Shown here: positions 10,933 through 21,710 of the stretch, in pieces | Layout of the letters: each line of letters opens with the position of its first letter | Position numbering within the stretch: position 1 is the stretch's first letter | Assembly: GCA_037954325.1 (NCBI GenBank) | Contig: JBBMNZ010000003.1 | Span: 12,692,965-12,756,964, forward strand | Reading direction: 5' to 3' | Source: Fistularia commersonii | Lineage: Eukaryota > Chordata > Actinopteri > Syngnathiformes > Fistulariidae | Length of the DNA: 64,000 bases | Program-made: the position numbers and the translations under genes | The notes under the pieces: generated by a model | Database searches by the model: none | What the model saw: the letters and a program-made list of their open reading frames with translations, nothing else | Told to the model about the DNA's origin: nothing

Positions 10933-11116
10933 TGTGGTGTTTCAACAATGAAATAATGGCGGAGGTGTAGAGGAGTTCTGTTCTTTAATTTAAAACACCA
11001 ACAAAATATAACTGGAACTTGAACATCCGGGATTATCTATATAAACCCGCCTTAACCACGCGCCTCGTACGTCACTCCCGTGGGGTGAGAGACCACGCCC
11101 CTCTGTGTCCGCCACA
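10933..11116 (-). repeat. 5' LTR of compact gypsy element
   Basis: This 184-bp LTR has perfect short inverted ends, TGTGG and CCACA. It is equal in length to the partner LTR, which supports insertion as one unit rather than two independent solo LTRs. I could not match a tRNA primer-binding site next to it. Confidence 0.88.
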
Positions 11117-11120
11117 GAAT

Positions 11121-11934
11121 GACAGATTCTGGTCAAAGGCTGGGGAAGTTTGATATTTGAGAAGGAAACACAGCTTTTTATCTGGAGCACAGAGTGTGCG
11201 CAACCAATCTAAAAGGGGGCACAGGAGTGACATTTGTTTTTAACCTTGTGCAGTAACTAAGCAACACTGCGTTCCTCTATTCAACCTTTTTTTTTTTAAA
11301 TGTCCCGTTGAACTGATATCAGCAAGTCATGCCTTTTTTTCTTAATGCATGTCATTTATTGTGCAATATATTAATACAATGTGTTTTTGTTACCTTTCAA
11401 CACAGTGAGAAAGTACCTGGAGGTGCCATGGAAGGAATGCGTTGCATCATTCTTAACCGGACACAGAAAGCGAAGGCTCGTAAATGTATATTCACAAATA
11501 TCCCGACAGACAACAGTATATCCATCATTGACTGCACAGCAGATCACTTGTCTCAATCCAAAGTCTTTATCCACAGTGCTTAACCTGAATGTAATATATC
11601 TAATTCTGTTATTTAATTGAACCAGCCCCTTACCCCTCTCAGATAAGAGAGGAAGCTAACAAAATGGAAAAAATTATTTGCTTAGAATTACAATATGAAG
11701 TTATTTTTTGGTGGCTTGACATTGCGTGAAATGTGAACAATATTACAGCTCATGCTGGGGGAAGAACAGAGCCACTGACTTTTTTCTTTTTTTTATAAAA
11801 TAACCGCTCCCCCCAGAGGCACATATCTTGAACTTGTTTTCAATGCTTATTGAAATTTAGCTTTTGCTGATTTTTGCCTCGCAACTAATATGTATACTCT
11901 TCTGATTTTCAAAGCATGGATGACCCATTAAGAG
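11121..11934. other. No feature recognised
   Basis: AT-rich sequence with short open frames only. No tail motif or inverted ends were seen. Confidence 0.5.
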
Positions 11935-13120
11935 CCTTGGACAGTGGTATAACTCAGATCTCATTGGCACCCACCAACTTGAACAACTCCGGCAGGACAT
12001 GATGAACAGTCTCAGGCAGATTAACAACAAGGCAAGCTTAGGGAAACTGAAGATCTAGTGTGTCCAGTTTGGCCTTTTACCCAGACTGTTGTGGCTGCTG
12101 GTGTGTATGAGGTCTCGCTCACCCATGCCAATTTTATGGTGAGGCTAGTAAGCTCTCACATGAGAAAGTGGCTTGGACTTCCAAAATGCCTCAGTGGCAT
12201 TGGACTCTATAGTGATGGAACACTGTCATTGCCTATCTCTAATCTGGCCGAGGTTCAAATACACCAAGTTGAGGCTGGGCATGTCACTCACGAACTACTG
12301 GGATGCGAGAGGTGTTGCTCTTACCTTAGCAACTGGGACTAAGTGGGCCCCAGCCACAGCCACCCTAGCCTCCTTCATCTTGACATATTGGGCCATGTGC
12401 AATAAGGTAGATGAGGCTTTGGTCTTGAAACAGCAACACTGCAATAGGCATCTAAAATCGAACATTGAAGCATGGTGGTGAGGTAGGTGTCTTGACTGAA
12501 GGGTGCAGTGAGACATTCCAAGAGCCAAGGCACAGGCCAAACAGGACTGCTGGAAGAAGTGAGAGGATGTTTAAAAGCAGAAAACGCACATGGACCAAAC
12601 TCTAGAGCATTATATGAGCCACATATGATGTGCTGCCCTCCCCCACAAATCTTCAACCTGCAGCAGAGGCTTGGAAAGGACACCCCTTTCCCCCTGTGTA
12701 AAGTCCCAGCAACACTCAGCACATGTTTGTTGGCCACAGGACCAGACTCACTCAAACAGGTACATATCGAGACACAACCAAGTGCTCAGTTGCCAAGCCA
12801 AAAATTGAGGAACAAGAGGGTCATCAATGTCCAACCATTCACCTGCCAGAATGTCTGCCAACAAGCATGACCATTTCTCCAGAAGGGGTACAAGCAGAGG
12901 ATGAGCATCTCAACCCTCGACCTGGGCTCTCTGAATGTAGTGAGAGACTGGAAGATGAAAGTTGACTTGGACCAGAGCCTCAGCTTCCCCCTCACTGTGC
13001 TTGGTCAAGCTGTAGTGGACCTATGCAGAGGGTGTCTTGTGATAACTTGCTGAAACACCCTGTGGCGCTGAGGTACACAATTGATGATGTGTCCCTCTGG
13101 TAAAGCTGCATAGTAGCCAT
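11935..13120 (+). pseudogene. Second RLE-type LINE remnant (RT thumb to C terminus)
   Basis: Alternating frames carry the block after the RT domain of R2/R4/Hero-like fish LINEs: YEVSLTHANFMVRLVSSHMR and KWLGLPKCLSGIGLY (about 12105-12210), FKYTKLRLGMSLTNYWDA (12256-12310), a decayed zinc-binding region near 12650-12730, and VRDWKMKVDLDQSLSFP (about 12940-12995). The arrangement parallels 3425-4300 but from a different subfamily, and the restriction-like endonuclease core is missing here too. The 3' end shares the TGATGATGTGTCC motif (13081-13093) with the other copy. Numerous frameshifts rule out function. Confidence 0.6.
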
Positions 13121-13204
13121 ACCCCAGAGCAGTCATCTCTCAAGACTCCCCCAGCAGAGTCCCGCTGGTATAGTGTCATAGCAGCCATCCTGCACACCAT
13201 ATCT

Positions 13205-13510
13205 CCTTTTCTTTCCACATCTCCTGTCTGTTCTCAATGTTCTCCTGCCTAGGTTCTCTGTCCAATTGTTCTCTCCATGTCTTCCTGTACAGGTTTACTC
13301 TGTTCTCTTGCCTGGGTTCTATGTTTTTTTTTCCCAATGCTCTTCTGTCTCTTCTCTCTCCATGTTCACCTCCATGGATTCTCTCTTCATGTTCTCTCTG
13401 TGTTCTCCTGCCTGGGTTCTCTAATTGTTCTCCTTTCTGGTTTCGCTCTCTCTTCTCCCTGTCCTCCTGTGTGGGTTCTCTCCATGTTCTCCTGCCTGAC
13501 AGCCCTGTTG
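13205..13510. repeat. Degenerate minisatellite, CTCCTGCCTGGGTTCTCT-like unit
   Basis: Roughly 25-30-bp diverged repeats of a TGTTCTCCTGCCTGGGTTCT core are seen, for example at 13235-13260, 13300-13322, 13399-13422 and 13484-13500. On the minus strand it reads as a charged Arg/Glu/Asn-rich frame of 136 residues, best explained by the repeat rather than by selection. Confidence 0.7.
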
Positions 13511-14105
13511 CAAGACCTCCCAATAAGAAGTGACGCAAACAACAGGGATTGTTACACCTACTCCTTTCATCAAAACCTGCATTCATGTTCTAAAAACAAC
13601 TGAATACCGAATACTATTACAAACTGCTATAACTATTATACCAAATGTTTAAGGGTCTGATAAAAGTACTATTTCCATTACCCATTCCATTGATAGCGCA
13701 GACACCGTTGAAAAACTGTTGTGCATTTTCAGTGCAAAAGGGTTCGAGCAATAGCCTGCATGAAAAGCAGAACAAACATGTGACAGACTGCAATTTGCTT
13801 TTGGCTAAACATTTCAGATCTGTTAGAAATCACTCCATTCATAATGATGCGATAGACACAAGTCTCAGGCTAATATCTATCACTGCTAAGGGTCACAATG
13901 TCACCAGGTCTAGCAGGGATCACCTGCAGGGATCACATTACTTGATTGTAACACCCATTCATTTAGTGTCGACACTTGAAAATCCAATTCAGTTATTTCT
14001 ACAACCTGATTTTGCACTGAAAGAAAAAAAAAATGTCACAATGTCAAGAAAGTTTTTATGTGTAACATACATTAACATTTATTCTCTATACCTCTTATTT
14101 TGCAC
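13511..14105. other. No feature recognised
   Basis: AT-rich. The 154-residue plus frame at 13645-14109 has no recognisable motif and ordinary AT-rich codon content, so it is not called a gene. Confidence 0.5.
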
Positions 14106-14175
14106 TTAGAGTTGTTGGAGGTGGGGCAGTGGAGCCTATCCTTGCTGTCTTGGGTGAGAGGCGGGGTACATTCTG
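14106..14175 (-). mobile_element. SINE 3'-part fragment
   Basis: GGAGCCTATCC...GGGTGAGAGGCGGGGTAC matches the 3' part of the (ATGG)-tailed SINE read in reverse, as in 23828-24148 and 63410-63560. Confidence 0.7.
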
Positions 14176-14948
14176 AAATATTCACCAGCAATAATCTCCA
14201 GAGCTACCCTAAGTTATCTGTGGTATTGTATTCTTGCCATATTCCCATTATCACAAGCAATAAGTGGTAGTTCTTCCTGCAAAGATACTTCAAGATACAT
14301 GAAAAAAAGATGTCCATGCATATATGTTTAATCTATTTGTGGTTTGTTTTATAAATTGATGTTCACATGTATTCTTGAAAGCAGAATTGTTTATTTACCA
14401 ATTGTGTAAACCATTATAGCTAATATCTGGACATTTTAAACAACAATTCACAGCTACTCACACTCATGCCAACATAATTTGGAATTTTCAGTTAATCAGT
14501 TTTTGTTTTTATATTGTGAGATATGAAATTCAAGGGGGAACCCAGTCATGCAAAGGAGAACAAAATTCCACTAAGGACAGCCTTGACTTGGAATCTCTTG
14601 CAGGTAGTTTCAAGTTATTTTCTTATTTACTTACTTAAGTTGAAAAATGTAGGCTACAAACATAGTATTTAGAGACAAGATTTGCACAAAATAGATTTAA
14701 AGAATGATAGCCGCCATAGTTGCGTTAATTCCTTACTGTGACTACCTCCATTATGTTTTTTTTTTTTTTTTTGTGTGTGAATTAAAAAAAAATACACCTA
14801 TATTAAACAGTAAATTGTTTTTCTTTGTAATACAAACCATCTTTTCAAAATCTAAATGTGTCAGTATGGAGATAAGTACTGTATGACACAGGGGTGTCCT
14901 TTAATATCATGTATTATGATATATCATAGTATATCATGGTTCATATAA
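14176..14948. other. No feature recognised
   Basis: AT-rich sequence with homopolymer T and A runs near 14755-14795. No element ends were detected. Confidence 0.5.
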
Positions 14949-15116
14949 AAGAAGGGTGTGGCCTCTCACCCCAGGGGACGAAGGGTTGGGGGATGTGGTT
15001 AAGTCAGGTATATATGGGTGATCCCGGATGTTCAATTTGGAGTTGTTTGTTGGTTGTTCAAAATTAAAGTAAAATCCTCCACGCCTCCGCCATTATTTAA
15101 TTGTTTAAACATTACA
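14949..15116 (+). mobile_element. Solo LTR of the compact gypsy family
   Basis: It matches the LTRs at 9876-10059 and 10933-11116 in reverse orientation: GTGG(C/T)CTCTCACCCC near the start, GATCCCGGATGTTCAA in the middle, and CTCC(A/G)CGCCTCCGCCATTATTT near the end. It lacks an internal region on either side. About 10-15 bp of the 5' end differ from the other two LTRs. Confidence 0.8.
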
Positions 15117-15216
15117 ATATAACATCAATCAATAAGTAATCTGCGTGTATTCATAGTTTGTCATAAGTCAATGTGTTTTTCACTTTCAGTGTTTTTTTAA
15201 CTTTTGATCTGACTTC

Positions 15217-15442
15217 TGTAAAATTCTGTGGGAATAAGTCTACAATATCTGCATTATTATTATTATATCTCCACTATGATTGGTTATATGTCATGTGATG
15301 CTTTACGCACACTACGTTAACTGTTATTAAGCTGTATCAACCGCCTGGAGAACGCTTTTGCCATTAAATCACATACACGCTCAACTGTCATACCGACCGT
15401 TCTTGCACACACCGCACATTTCTCAATCGGAGAAACATAACA
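15217..15442 (+). repeat. 5' LTR of gag-integrase element
   Basis: A 226-bp LTR starting TGTAAAATTCTGTGGGAATA and ending GAGAAACATAACA. It is followed at once by TGGTGTCAGAGT, a typical TGG-starting tRNA primer-binding site. The flanking pentamers ACTTC (15212-15216) and ACTTA (17202-17206) differ at one base and probably represent the target duplication. Confidence 0.85.
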
Positions 15443-15473
15443 TGGTGTCAGAGTAAAAGGAAACTCGAAAGAA

Positions 15474-15896
15474 ATGGATATGTCTGGAGTGCCTTCGCCC
15501 CACATGGACTGGGATGCTACAAACTTGCCTGAGGCATGGCGTAAGTTTAAGCTCCAAGTCAAACTCATGTTGTCTGGACCGTTTAAGAAAAGAGGGGAAG
15601 ATGAAAAGTGCAGCTATCTACTTCTTTGGGTCAGAGAAAAAGGCAGTTCAGAAGTAGCACAGAGCCGAATGAAGGCGTTTGCAAGCAGCAACAGTGAGCA
15701 AGCTGTGCATACCGTCAACTGGCAACCGAAAAAAGCAGCACCATGGAAACAGCGCAACTCATGAAGTCATGACGGTGCAGCTAGCTTCAAGTCAGATAGA
15801 GATGAAAAGTTCCACAACTCATGTGAATACTGTGGCAATCAAGCACACTCAGCACAAGATACATGTCCAGCAAAAGGCAAACAGTGCTAGTTGTGT
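15474..15896 (+). pseudogene. Gag remnant with zinc knuckle
   Basis: An ATG at 15474, 32 bp after the 5' LTR, opens a 96-residue frame: MDMSGVPSPHMDWDATNLPE then AWRKFKLQVKLMLSGPF, a Gag-like N terminus. After a frameshift a second frame carries a CX2CX4HX5C zinc knuckle (CEYCGNQAHSAQDTC, 15822-15866), the nucleic-acid-binding element of Gag. A TAG follows soon after CPAKGKQC. Gag packages element RNA into particles; this copy is broken by the frameshift and by loss of the middle. Confidence 0.75.
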
Positions 15897-15944
15897 GACA
15901 AATGGAACCATTTTGCAAAAGTATGTCGTTCAAAGCAGAAAAAA

Positions 15945-16018
15945 GCACATACACGCTCAACTGTCATACTGACCGTTCTTGTACACACCGCACATTTCTC
16001 AAACTGAGAGACATAACA
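15945..16018 (+). repeat. Stray LTR 3' end inside the element
   Basis: 74 bp from CACATACACGCTCAACTGTC to GACATAACA match the last third of both flanking LTRs. It lies between the zinc knuckle and the integrase remnant. At the left junction AAAGCACAT is shared by the gag context and the LTR, consistent with a microhomology-guided join. Confidence 0.85.
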
Positions 16019-16029
16019 CAACACAACAC

Positions 16030-16610
16030 CACTTCATCAACAGTCATACACAAACCTCAAAGCATCCTTTGCAAGGCATGGTATTCCTGAAATTGTAATC
16101 TTGGATAATGACCCACAATATGCAAGCAAGGAGTTTGAATCATTTGCAAATACGTGGGAGTTCAAACATGTAACTTCAAGTCCACACTACCCACAGAGCA
16201 ATGGTCTTGTTGAGAAAGCTGTCAAATTTGCTAAGTTGCTCATGGAAAAGGCCAAAACTGATCATAAAGATCCATACTTGAGCCTGCTTGAATATCGCAA
16301 CACACCAGTTGACAACTTCAAATCACCAGCCCAGCTGCTAATGAATCGACGCCTTAGTTCAATCCTTCAAAGCACCCATCATCAGCTCAAACCAAAAACT
16401 GTCAGTCAAAAGGCTACTCACAACATAAGAGCTTTTCGCCAAAGCTACCAGAAAAAGTTTTATGATACAACTTCAAAACCACTCTCAGCTCTTCACACAG
16501 GACACAATATTCACTTTCAGGACAATAGACATTGGAAACCAGCTGTTGTTGTCCGTCCAGGAGACAGTGCCAGATCATACCACATTCAAACGCCAAATGG
16601 AGCTCAGTAG
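16030..16610 (+). pseudogene. Integrase C-terminal half (gypsy)
   Basis: The frame 16101-16610 starts within the catalytic core: LDNDPQYASKEF contains the second catalytic Asp of the DDE triad, and SPHYPQSNGLVEKAVKFAK contains the Glu. It continues with YRNTPVDNFKSPAQLLMNRR and a C-terminal FQDNRHWKPAVVVRPGDSARS block. The zinc-binding HHCC domain and the first Asp are missing. The remaining 170 residues are free of stops, which makes this one of the better preserved coding pieces here. Confidence 0.85.
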
Positions 16611-16957
16611 AGGAGAAACTGTCGCCACCTGATGAACTCTAAAGAAACACCGTTCCCACTGGTGATCACTCTGGAGTTCAGCATGCACCTGAAGGGACTG
16701 ACTGTAACTCAAAATCACCACCAACTACTCATTACCGTACTCGTTCTGGTCGCGAAGTTAAAGCTAGAGCCATCATAGATGTCTAGCATATGCCTATGCA
16801 TAATATTCCATTTCAGTGTTAATGATCAATGTTTTTGTTTATCTTAAAGTGGTCAGTATACAGGACCAATTTATTGTATTCTATTATATTCAGATCCCAT
16901 ACATTTGGTGCGCTCTACAACAAGAGATTTATTGTTTCTTTTTTTTAAGAAGGGGGA

Positions 16958-17201
16958 TGTAATATGTAATATATGTAATATTCTGTGGGAATAAGTCTAC
17001 AATATCCGCATTATTTGGATACGTGTTCCCCACTAAGGTTGGTCATATGTCATGTGATGCTTTACGCACACTACGTAAACTGTTATTAAGCTGTATCAAC
17101 TGCCTTGAGAACGCTTTTGCCATTAAAGCACATACACGCTCAACTGTCATACTGACCGTTCTTGTACACACCATGCATTTCTCAAACCGAGAAACACAAC
17201 A
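16958..17201 (+). repeat. 3' LTR of gag-integrase element
   Basis: A 244-bp LTR starting TGTAATATGTAATATATG and ending GAAACACAACA. Relative to the 5' LTR it carries extra ATGTAATAT units at its start and differs over GCATTATT...TATCT. It follows a polypurine tract. Confidence 0.85.
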
Positions 17202-18085
17202 ACTTATTTTTAAGATATGCTGTGTTCCAATGATCCATCTATTTATCAATGTAACTAACTAGCTAGCTATCCATTTATGTATGTATTAGCCTGTGTGGCT
17301 GTATGTATCACCCTATCCAGTTGTCTGTGTTATTTTTATTACAGTCACACAAATGGACACACTGACTGACAGGCAGCACACATACATCCAAAAAGGGCAT
17401 TGAGACCCAAAATCTGGTGGCTTGTAAAGGTGGTGGTAACAGGCTGATTGATCCCCGGTGAAAATGGGTGATATTCCCCCCAACATCGATATCAATAAAA
17501 TCTCTTCTCGGGGCCTGCCTTTGTTTCTCTTGTGAGGAGAGCCAAGAAAAATCTATAGACAATGGATGGTGTCTTGAAGTAAAGCTCTATTGGAGTATAT
17601 CACATCAGTTATCGGGAGGGGAAAAGTTTTCCTTATGAATGTAACTGTTTTTGCAAGTTCAGTGGTGGAGTGACAAGGACAGACATAGAAAAGGAAAGAA
17701 AAAGGGATGAATAAGGGGGTGTGTGTTTTGGGGAGTTTTATTAATGAATGATTCCAGAGAAATCTATGGTTATTGGCTGATTATTGTGCAGTTGTGGGGC
17801 ACAGAAAAGATATGTGGACATTGGCTATGGCTTCTGTAAGTGACATTGTTTTTTTTTGCTGAAACATGTTTTATTTTTGTTTATGAATGCCAGTGGTGAT
17901 GCTATTTGATGTATATATTCTTTCATATTCATTTCATATAAAATATGTATAGACCTGCTTGTGTGTATTGCAATGCGGGGTATTAGTGTGGGTAGGAAAA
18001 TTTAAGTGGATCAATACTGGATGTTGTCCACTAAATAAGTGGCTGGACCAGGTGCCAAAAAAAACATCCTGTTGAAATTATACAC
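17202..18085. other. No feature recognised
   Basis: AT-rich sequence with short TCTA/ATGT-type runs near 17225-17290. No element ends were recognised. Confidence 0.5.
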
Positions 18086-19465
18086 AAGTCGCCACAGCGA
18101 CTTCTTCTCTCAATCTAGCTAACACAACTCTTTCCCATAACTTCATTGTATGACTCATCAACTTTATCCCTCTATAGTTGCCGCATTGTTGCACATTCCC
18201 CTTATTCTTAAAAAATAGGCACCATCACACTTCGTCTACATTCTTCAGATATCGTCTCACTCCATGAGATCCTGTTGAATAATCGAGTCAGAAAATCTGC
18301 CGCTGCCTCTCTTAGACACTTCCACACCTCCAAAGGTATATCATCAGGACCAACTGCTTTTCCACTCTTCATCCTCTTCAATGCCTTCCTCACTTCACTT
18401 TTACTAATTTGTGCTACTTTGTGGTCTACAATAGACATCTCTTCTACCCTTGCCTCTCTTTCATTTTCCCCATTCATCAGCTCTTCAAAGTACTCTTTCC
18501 ATCTTCTCATCACTCCTCTTGCATCTGTCAATACATTTCCCTCTCTATCCTTAATCACTTGGACCTGTTGTACACCCTTTCCATCATTATCTCTCTGTTT
18601 CACCACCTGTATAGATCATTCTCACCCTCCTTACTATCCAACCGAGCATACAGGTATTCTTTTCTTGAAAAAAGCGTTCACTACAGCCATTTCCATCCTT
18701 TTCGCAAAATCTACCACCATCTGTCCCTCTGCATTTCTATCCTGTATACCAAATCTGCCCATCACTTCTTCATCCCCTCTATTGCCTTCACCAACATGTC
18801 CATTGAAGTCTGCACCAATTACTACACTCTCATCTCTGGGGATATTCTGCATCACATCATGTAACTCATCCCAGATCTTCTCCTTCTCCTCATATTCACA
18901 TCCTACCTGCGGGGCATTACCACTAACAACATTGAGCATCACACCTTCAATTTCTAGTATCAAACTCATAAGTCCATCTGATATTCTTCTTACCTCCAGA
19001 ACATTCCTAACAAACTCTTCCTTCAAGATAACTCCTACTCCATTTCTCTTCTCATCAGTACCATAATAGTACAACTTAAAGCCTGCTCCTAATCTTCTAG
19101 CCTCACTACGTTTCCACCTGGACTCCTGAACACACAGTATATCCCCTTTTCTACTCTGTATCCTGTCGACCAATTATCTACCTTTTCCTGTCGTAGTTCC
19201 TCTTCTCTCTCTGCTTCCGAACACACCTTCCTCCTGTCCTGCTTTGACCTACAGTACCCTAGTTTCCATTGGTCCCATGTAGGTCATCAGTACCAACGAA
19301 GGTCGTTGTTAACCTGGGCCTCGTACGATCTGGTATGATCTGGTTACTATGGTTGATTCAAATATTTGGTTTTGGCAAAAGTTTTATGCTGGCAACCCCC
19401 TTTATTTATTTGGGCGTGTGACTGGCTCAAGGAGACACCAACCAGTCTGCTCTGAGGCCGCATTA
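18086..19465 (-). mobile_element. RTE-type LINE, internally deleted copy with 5' leader
   Basis: Minus-strand reading from 19465: the 5' leader, then endonuclease sequence 19173-18634 (LCVQESRWKRSEARRLGAGF, FNGHVGEGNRGDEEVMGRFG), then the linker and RT fingers 18606-18208 (VRKALKRMKSGKAVGPDDIP, SEECRRSVMVPIF). It ends near GTCGCTGTGGCGAC-type sequence at 18090. The palm with FADD is deleted. The plus-strand 263-residue open frame here is an antisense shadow. Confidence 0.88.
18634..19173 (-). pseudogene. APE-type endonuclease fragment of RTE LINE
   Basis: A 179-residue open frame holds catalytic motifs of an APE-like endonuclease: the Glu motif CVQESRW near the start and the Asp/Asn motif VVIGADFNGHVGEGN. 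The N-terminal TLNIGSM motif lies upstream beyond a stop. The enzyme normally nicks target DNA to prime reverse transcription. The C-terminal Asp-His motif is absent because the frame ends at VNAFFKKRIPVCSVG. Confidence 0.8.
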
Positions 19466-19518
19466 TATATATGTGTGTTATATATATGTATCTTTATATA
19501 TATATATGTATATATATT
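19466..19518. repeat. (TA)n-rich simple sequence
   Basis: TATATG and TATATA runs form the insertion site for the MITE to the right; a smaller TATATA run remains on its far side. Confidence 0.9.
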
Positions 19519-19901
19519 GATGGCTGGAATGCAAAACCTCCTATCTGCAAATTTTTCGATTTTGGGTTTCTGCATTAAATGGTGAGAAATGGGATGGCTC
19601 CACATTTTCAGTCTATCTGCAAGATAATCCCGCCCTTTCTTTTGACATAAATGTCACATGACAAAACTCCTATAAGCACAATGAAGCAGAAAAAATAGGA
19701 AAAAAACACTTATCTGCATTGTCAGTGGTAAAAATACATGCTATTTTTAAATCATAACATAGAAATATAGTCTGTTAGCAATAGAATATTCTTGAATATC
19801 TTTAACAAAGACCATACTATAATCAAATGAAACGTTTTTTTCATTTTTTGAAAAAAAGTGTTTTTTTTTTCAGATAGGAGGTTTTATGCATTCCAGCCAT
19901 C
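19519..19901. mobile_element. MITE with about 27-bp inverted termini
   Basis: The left end starts GATGGCTGGAATGC followed by AAAACCTCCTATCTG. The right end, read in reverse, gives GATGGCTGGAATGC, two extra bases, then AAAACCTCCTATCTG. The interior is AT-rich and non-coding. Both flanks are TA repeats, which hides the exact target duplication but fits a TA-targeting family. The superfamily is not resolved. Confidence 0.8.
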
Positions 19902-19914
19902 GATATATATCTAT

Positions 19915-20016
19915 TCTTCTTCTTGTTTTTCTTTTGGCTTTCCCTTCAGGGGTCGCCACAGCGAATCAACTTTCTCCATCTAACCCTATTCTCTGTATCC
20001 TCCTCCGTCACACCAA
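19915..20016 (-). mobile_element. RTE-type LINE 3'-end fragment
   Basis: TTCTTCTTCTTG...TTCAGGGGTCGCCACAGCGAA is the reversed LINE tail, followed by about 70 bp of the last coding sequence. Confidence 0.85.
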
Positions 20017-21317
20017 CTTGTTGCTGTGGCCTGGATTCTCCTGTTTATATGTATATTCCTTTTTTTGTTCCTCTTCTTTTCTGTGCTGAATATTTGTGGA
20101 ACTCAAAGCCTGCCAGACTCATTCTCTTCCAATCACTGTCTAATTGCTGTCCTTGCTGTTAATTTATTCACATTTTTGTTTTCTTCAAGGAAGGCATTTC
20201 AAAAAAAGCACATCAAACGAGTGGTGATATGTAAAGAATGTAGCAAAGCAACACAGGCGGGCACTGCTTCAAAAGTAAATTCCTGATTATTTTCACATGA
20301 TAATAAGTCAGAGAAAATGAGGAAATCAAAAGGGAAGTCATATAATGTCGTATCGGCACAAACATGGCATTTATTGTATTTTTCTCACTCTGGACTTGAA
20401 TACATTTGCATATTTTCAGTTTTTATTTGCCTTAAGATGGAGATATGTAGGACAGCCTGTTGACAATCATTCACAAGCTGTTGGCATCTCCGTGCATCCC
20501 ATATCTCATGGAAGGGGTTGTTTTTAATGTAAATGATGAGGAGTCATTAAATGGACGCACATTATCATATGAAGATAAATATATATAGATTGTTAGTCAT
20601 CCACCCTCTAAAAATCACATGCATGTACACACACACAAGGGAATGCTGTATTTACTTTATGTGTGAGGGCAGGTAAGAGACACACAAACCCACAATAGAC
20701 GCTGGGTGTAATTGAATGTGACTCCCTCTGTATGCTATCCACAGCTCTGTGATGTTGGAAGCTAATTTGAATATATACCTCTCTAAACTGCTGATGAAGT
20801 ATGCTGGGCATCCACTTGTCAGGCTCCAACAGGCCGCTCTGGTTTGAAGTGGAGCGGGACTCTTGCACTGCTAGCATCTAAAACCAGGGCGGGAATGAGA
20901 GGTAAATTGGAAGCAGGAGTGCAGAATGTCTTGCAGCACATATACTTCTAGGTGCGAGTGTGTGTTTGTCTGTGTGTGTGCATGCTTGCGGGGGCATGTC
21001 AAGGTACATGATGTTGGGGCAGTTGTGTGTATGTAGAAATTATGGTATATGACAGAGACCCCTTTGAAAAGACTTAAGTTCAAGTTCTTCAAAGGATAGA
21101 CTGCCAAGAGAAAAAGACATATCCATAAATGACATTTTAACGCTAATCTTTTTTAATAAAAATATGAATGATAAATAAGATTCTCAATAGCGGGACCATA
21201 ATGATATCCACAATAGAGAACATGACCCCAGAAGTTTAGGTCAGAGGCAACAATTGGAATAGTGTATGAGGCATGTAGAGGTTGAAGCACACTCCACTGA
21301 TGCAACTGCACCAGACA

Positions 21318-21318
<1 letters not shown>
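20017..21318. other. Unassigned sequence
   Basis: Mixed composition with several ATTA-rich stretches (20290-20600). No coding remnant or repeat family was recognised. It may be host intergenic or intronic DNA. Confidence 0.5.
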
Positions 21319-21382
<64 letters not shown>

Positions 21383-21418
21383 TGTGTGTGTGGCTGTGTG
21401 GCTGTGTGTGTGTGTGAC
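21319..21418. repeat. (TG)n microsatellite
   Basis: About 30 pure TG units (21319-21378) followed by interrupted TG and GGCTGTGTG units. Confidence 0.97.
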
Positions 21419-21710
21419 TACATATGTGATTGGTCAAATGCTTTAATACGAAAATACATGTCCGGAAGCAGCACAGCCAGGGGAAAAGCTATGAGCAGAC
21501 AATATTTCAATGATATCAGAGTATTTTCAGTTTATTTGTATTGGCACTTTAAATAATATTGAAAGTCAGTGCAAGCAGCAACATGAATCTATCCAGCTAT
21601 CCTAAGAACTCCCCCTCCTAAAATGCCAAGAAACTTAAAATTAAATGAAAAGCACCAGTTACACAACAAACTGATGAAATCTTAAAGATTTACAAAGACA
21701 ATGTTCATAG
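21419..21710. other. No feature recognised
   Basis: Short AT-rich interval between a microsatellite and an RTE copy. Confidence 0.5.

Larger units (their letters stand above)
9876..11116 (-). mobile_element. Compact non-autonomous Ty3/gypsy derivative with TSD
   Basis: A 1241-bp element with two 184-bp LTRs and a 4-bp target duplication GAAT (9872-9875 and 11117-11120). The interior, on the minus strand, joins three separate parts of a gypsy element: a gag N-terminal block, the reverse transcriptase core, and the C-terminal end of integrase. Everything between them is missing. It cannot encode a working element but retains both ends needed for mobilisation by an autonomous relative. A solo LTR of the same family lies at 14949-15116 in the opposite orientation. 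Confidence 0.88.
15217..17201 (+). mobile_element. Internally deleted LTR retrotransposon (gypsy-like)
   Basis: Two LTRs frame a 1.5-kb interior with a gag start, a zinc knuckle and the second half of integrase. Protease, RT and RNase H are missing. A third partial LTR end sits between the gag and integrase parts. A polypurine tract (AAGAAGGGGGA, 16947-16957) immediately precedes the 3' LTR. The integrase style is that of gypsy elements in fish; no search was run. Confidence 0.85.

Noticed and set aside
13645..14109. 154-residue plus-strand open frame
   Set aside because: No conserved motif, no splice or promoter context, and AT-rich codons. It is not distinguishable from chance.
18275..19066. 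263-residue plus-strand open frame
   Set aside because: It is antisense to the RTE LINE endonuclease and RT fingers, which read on the minus strand.
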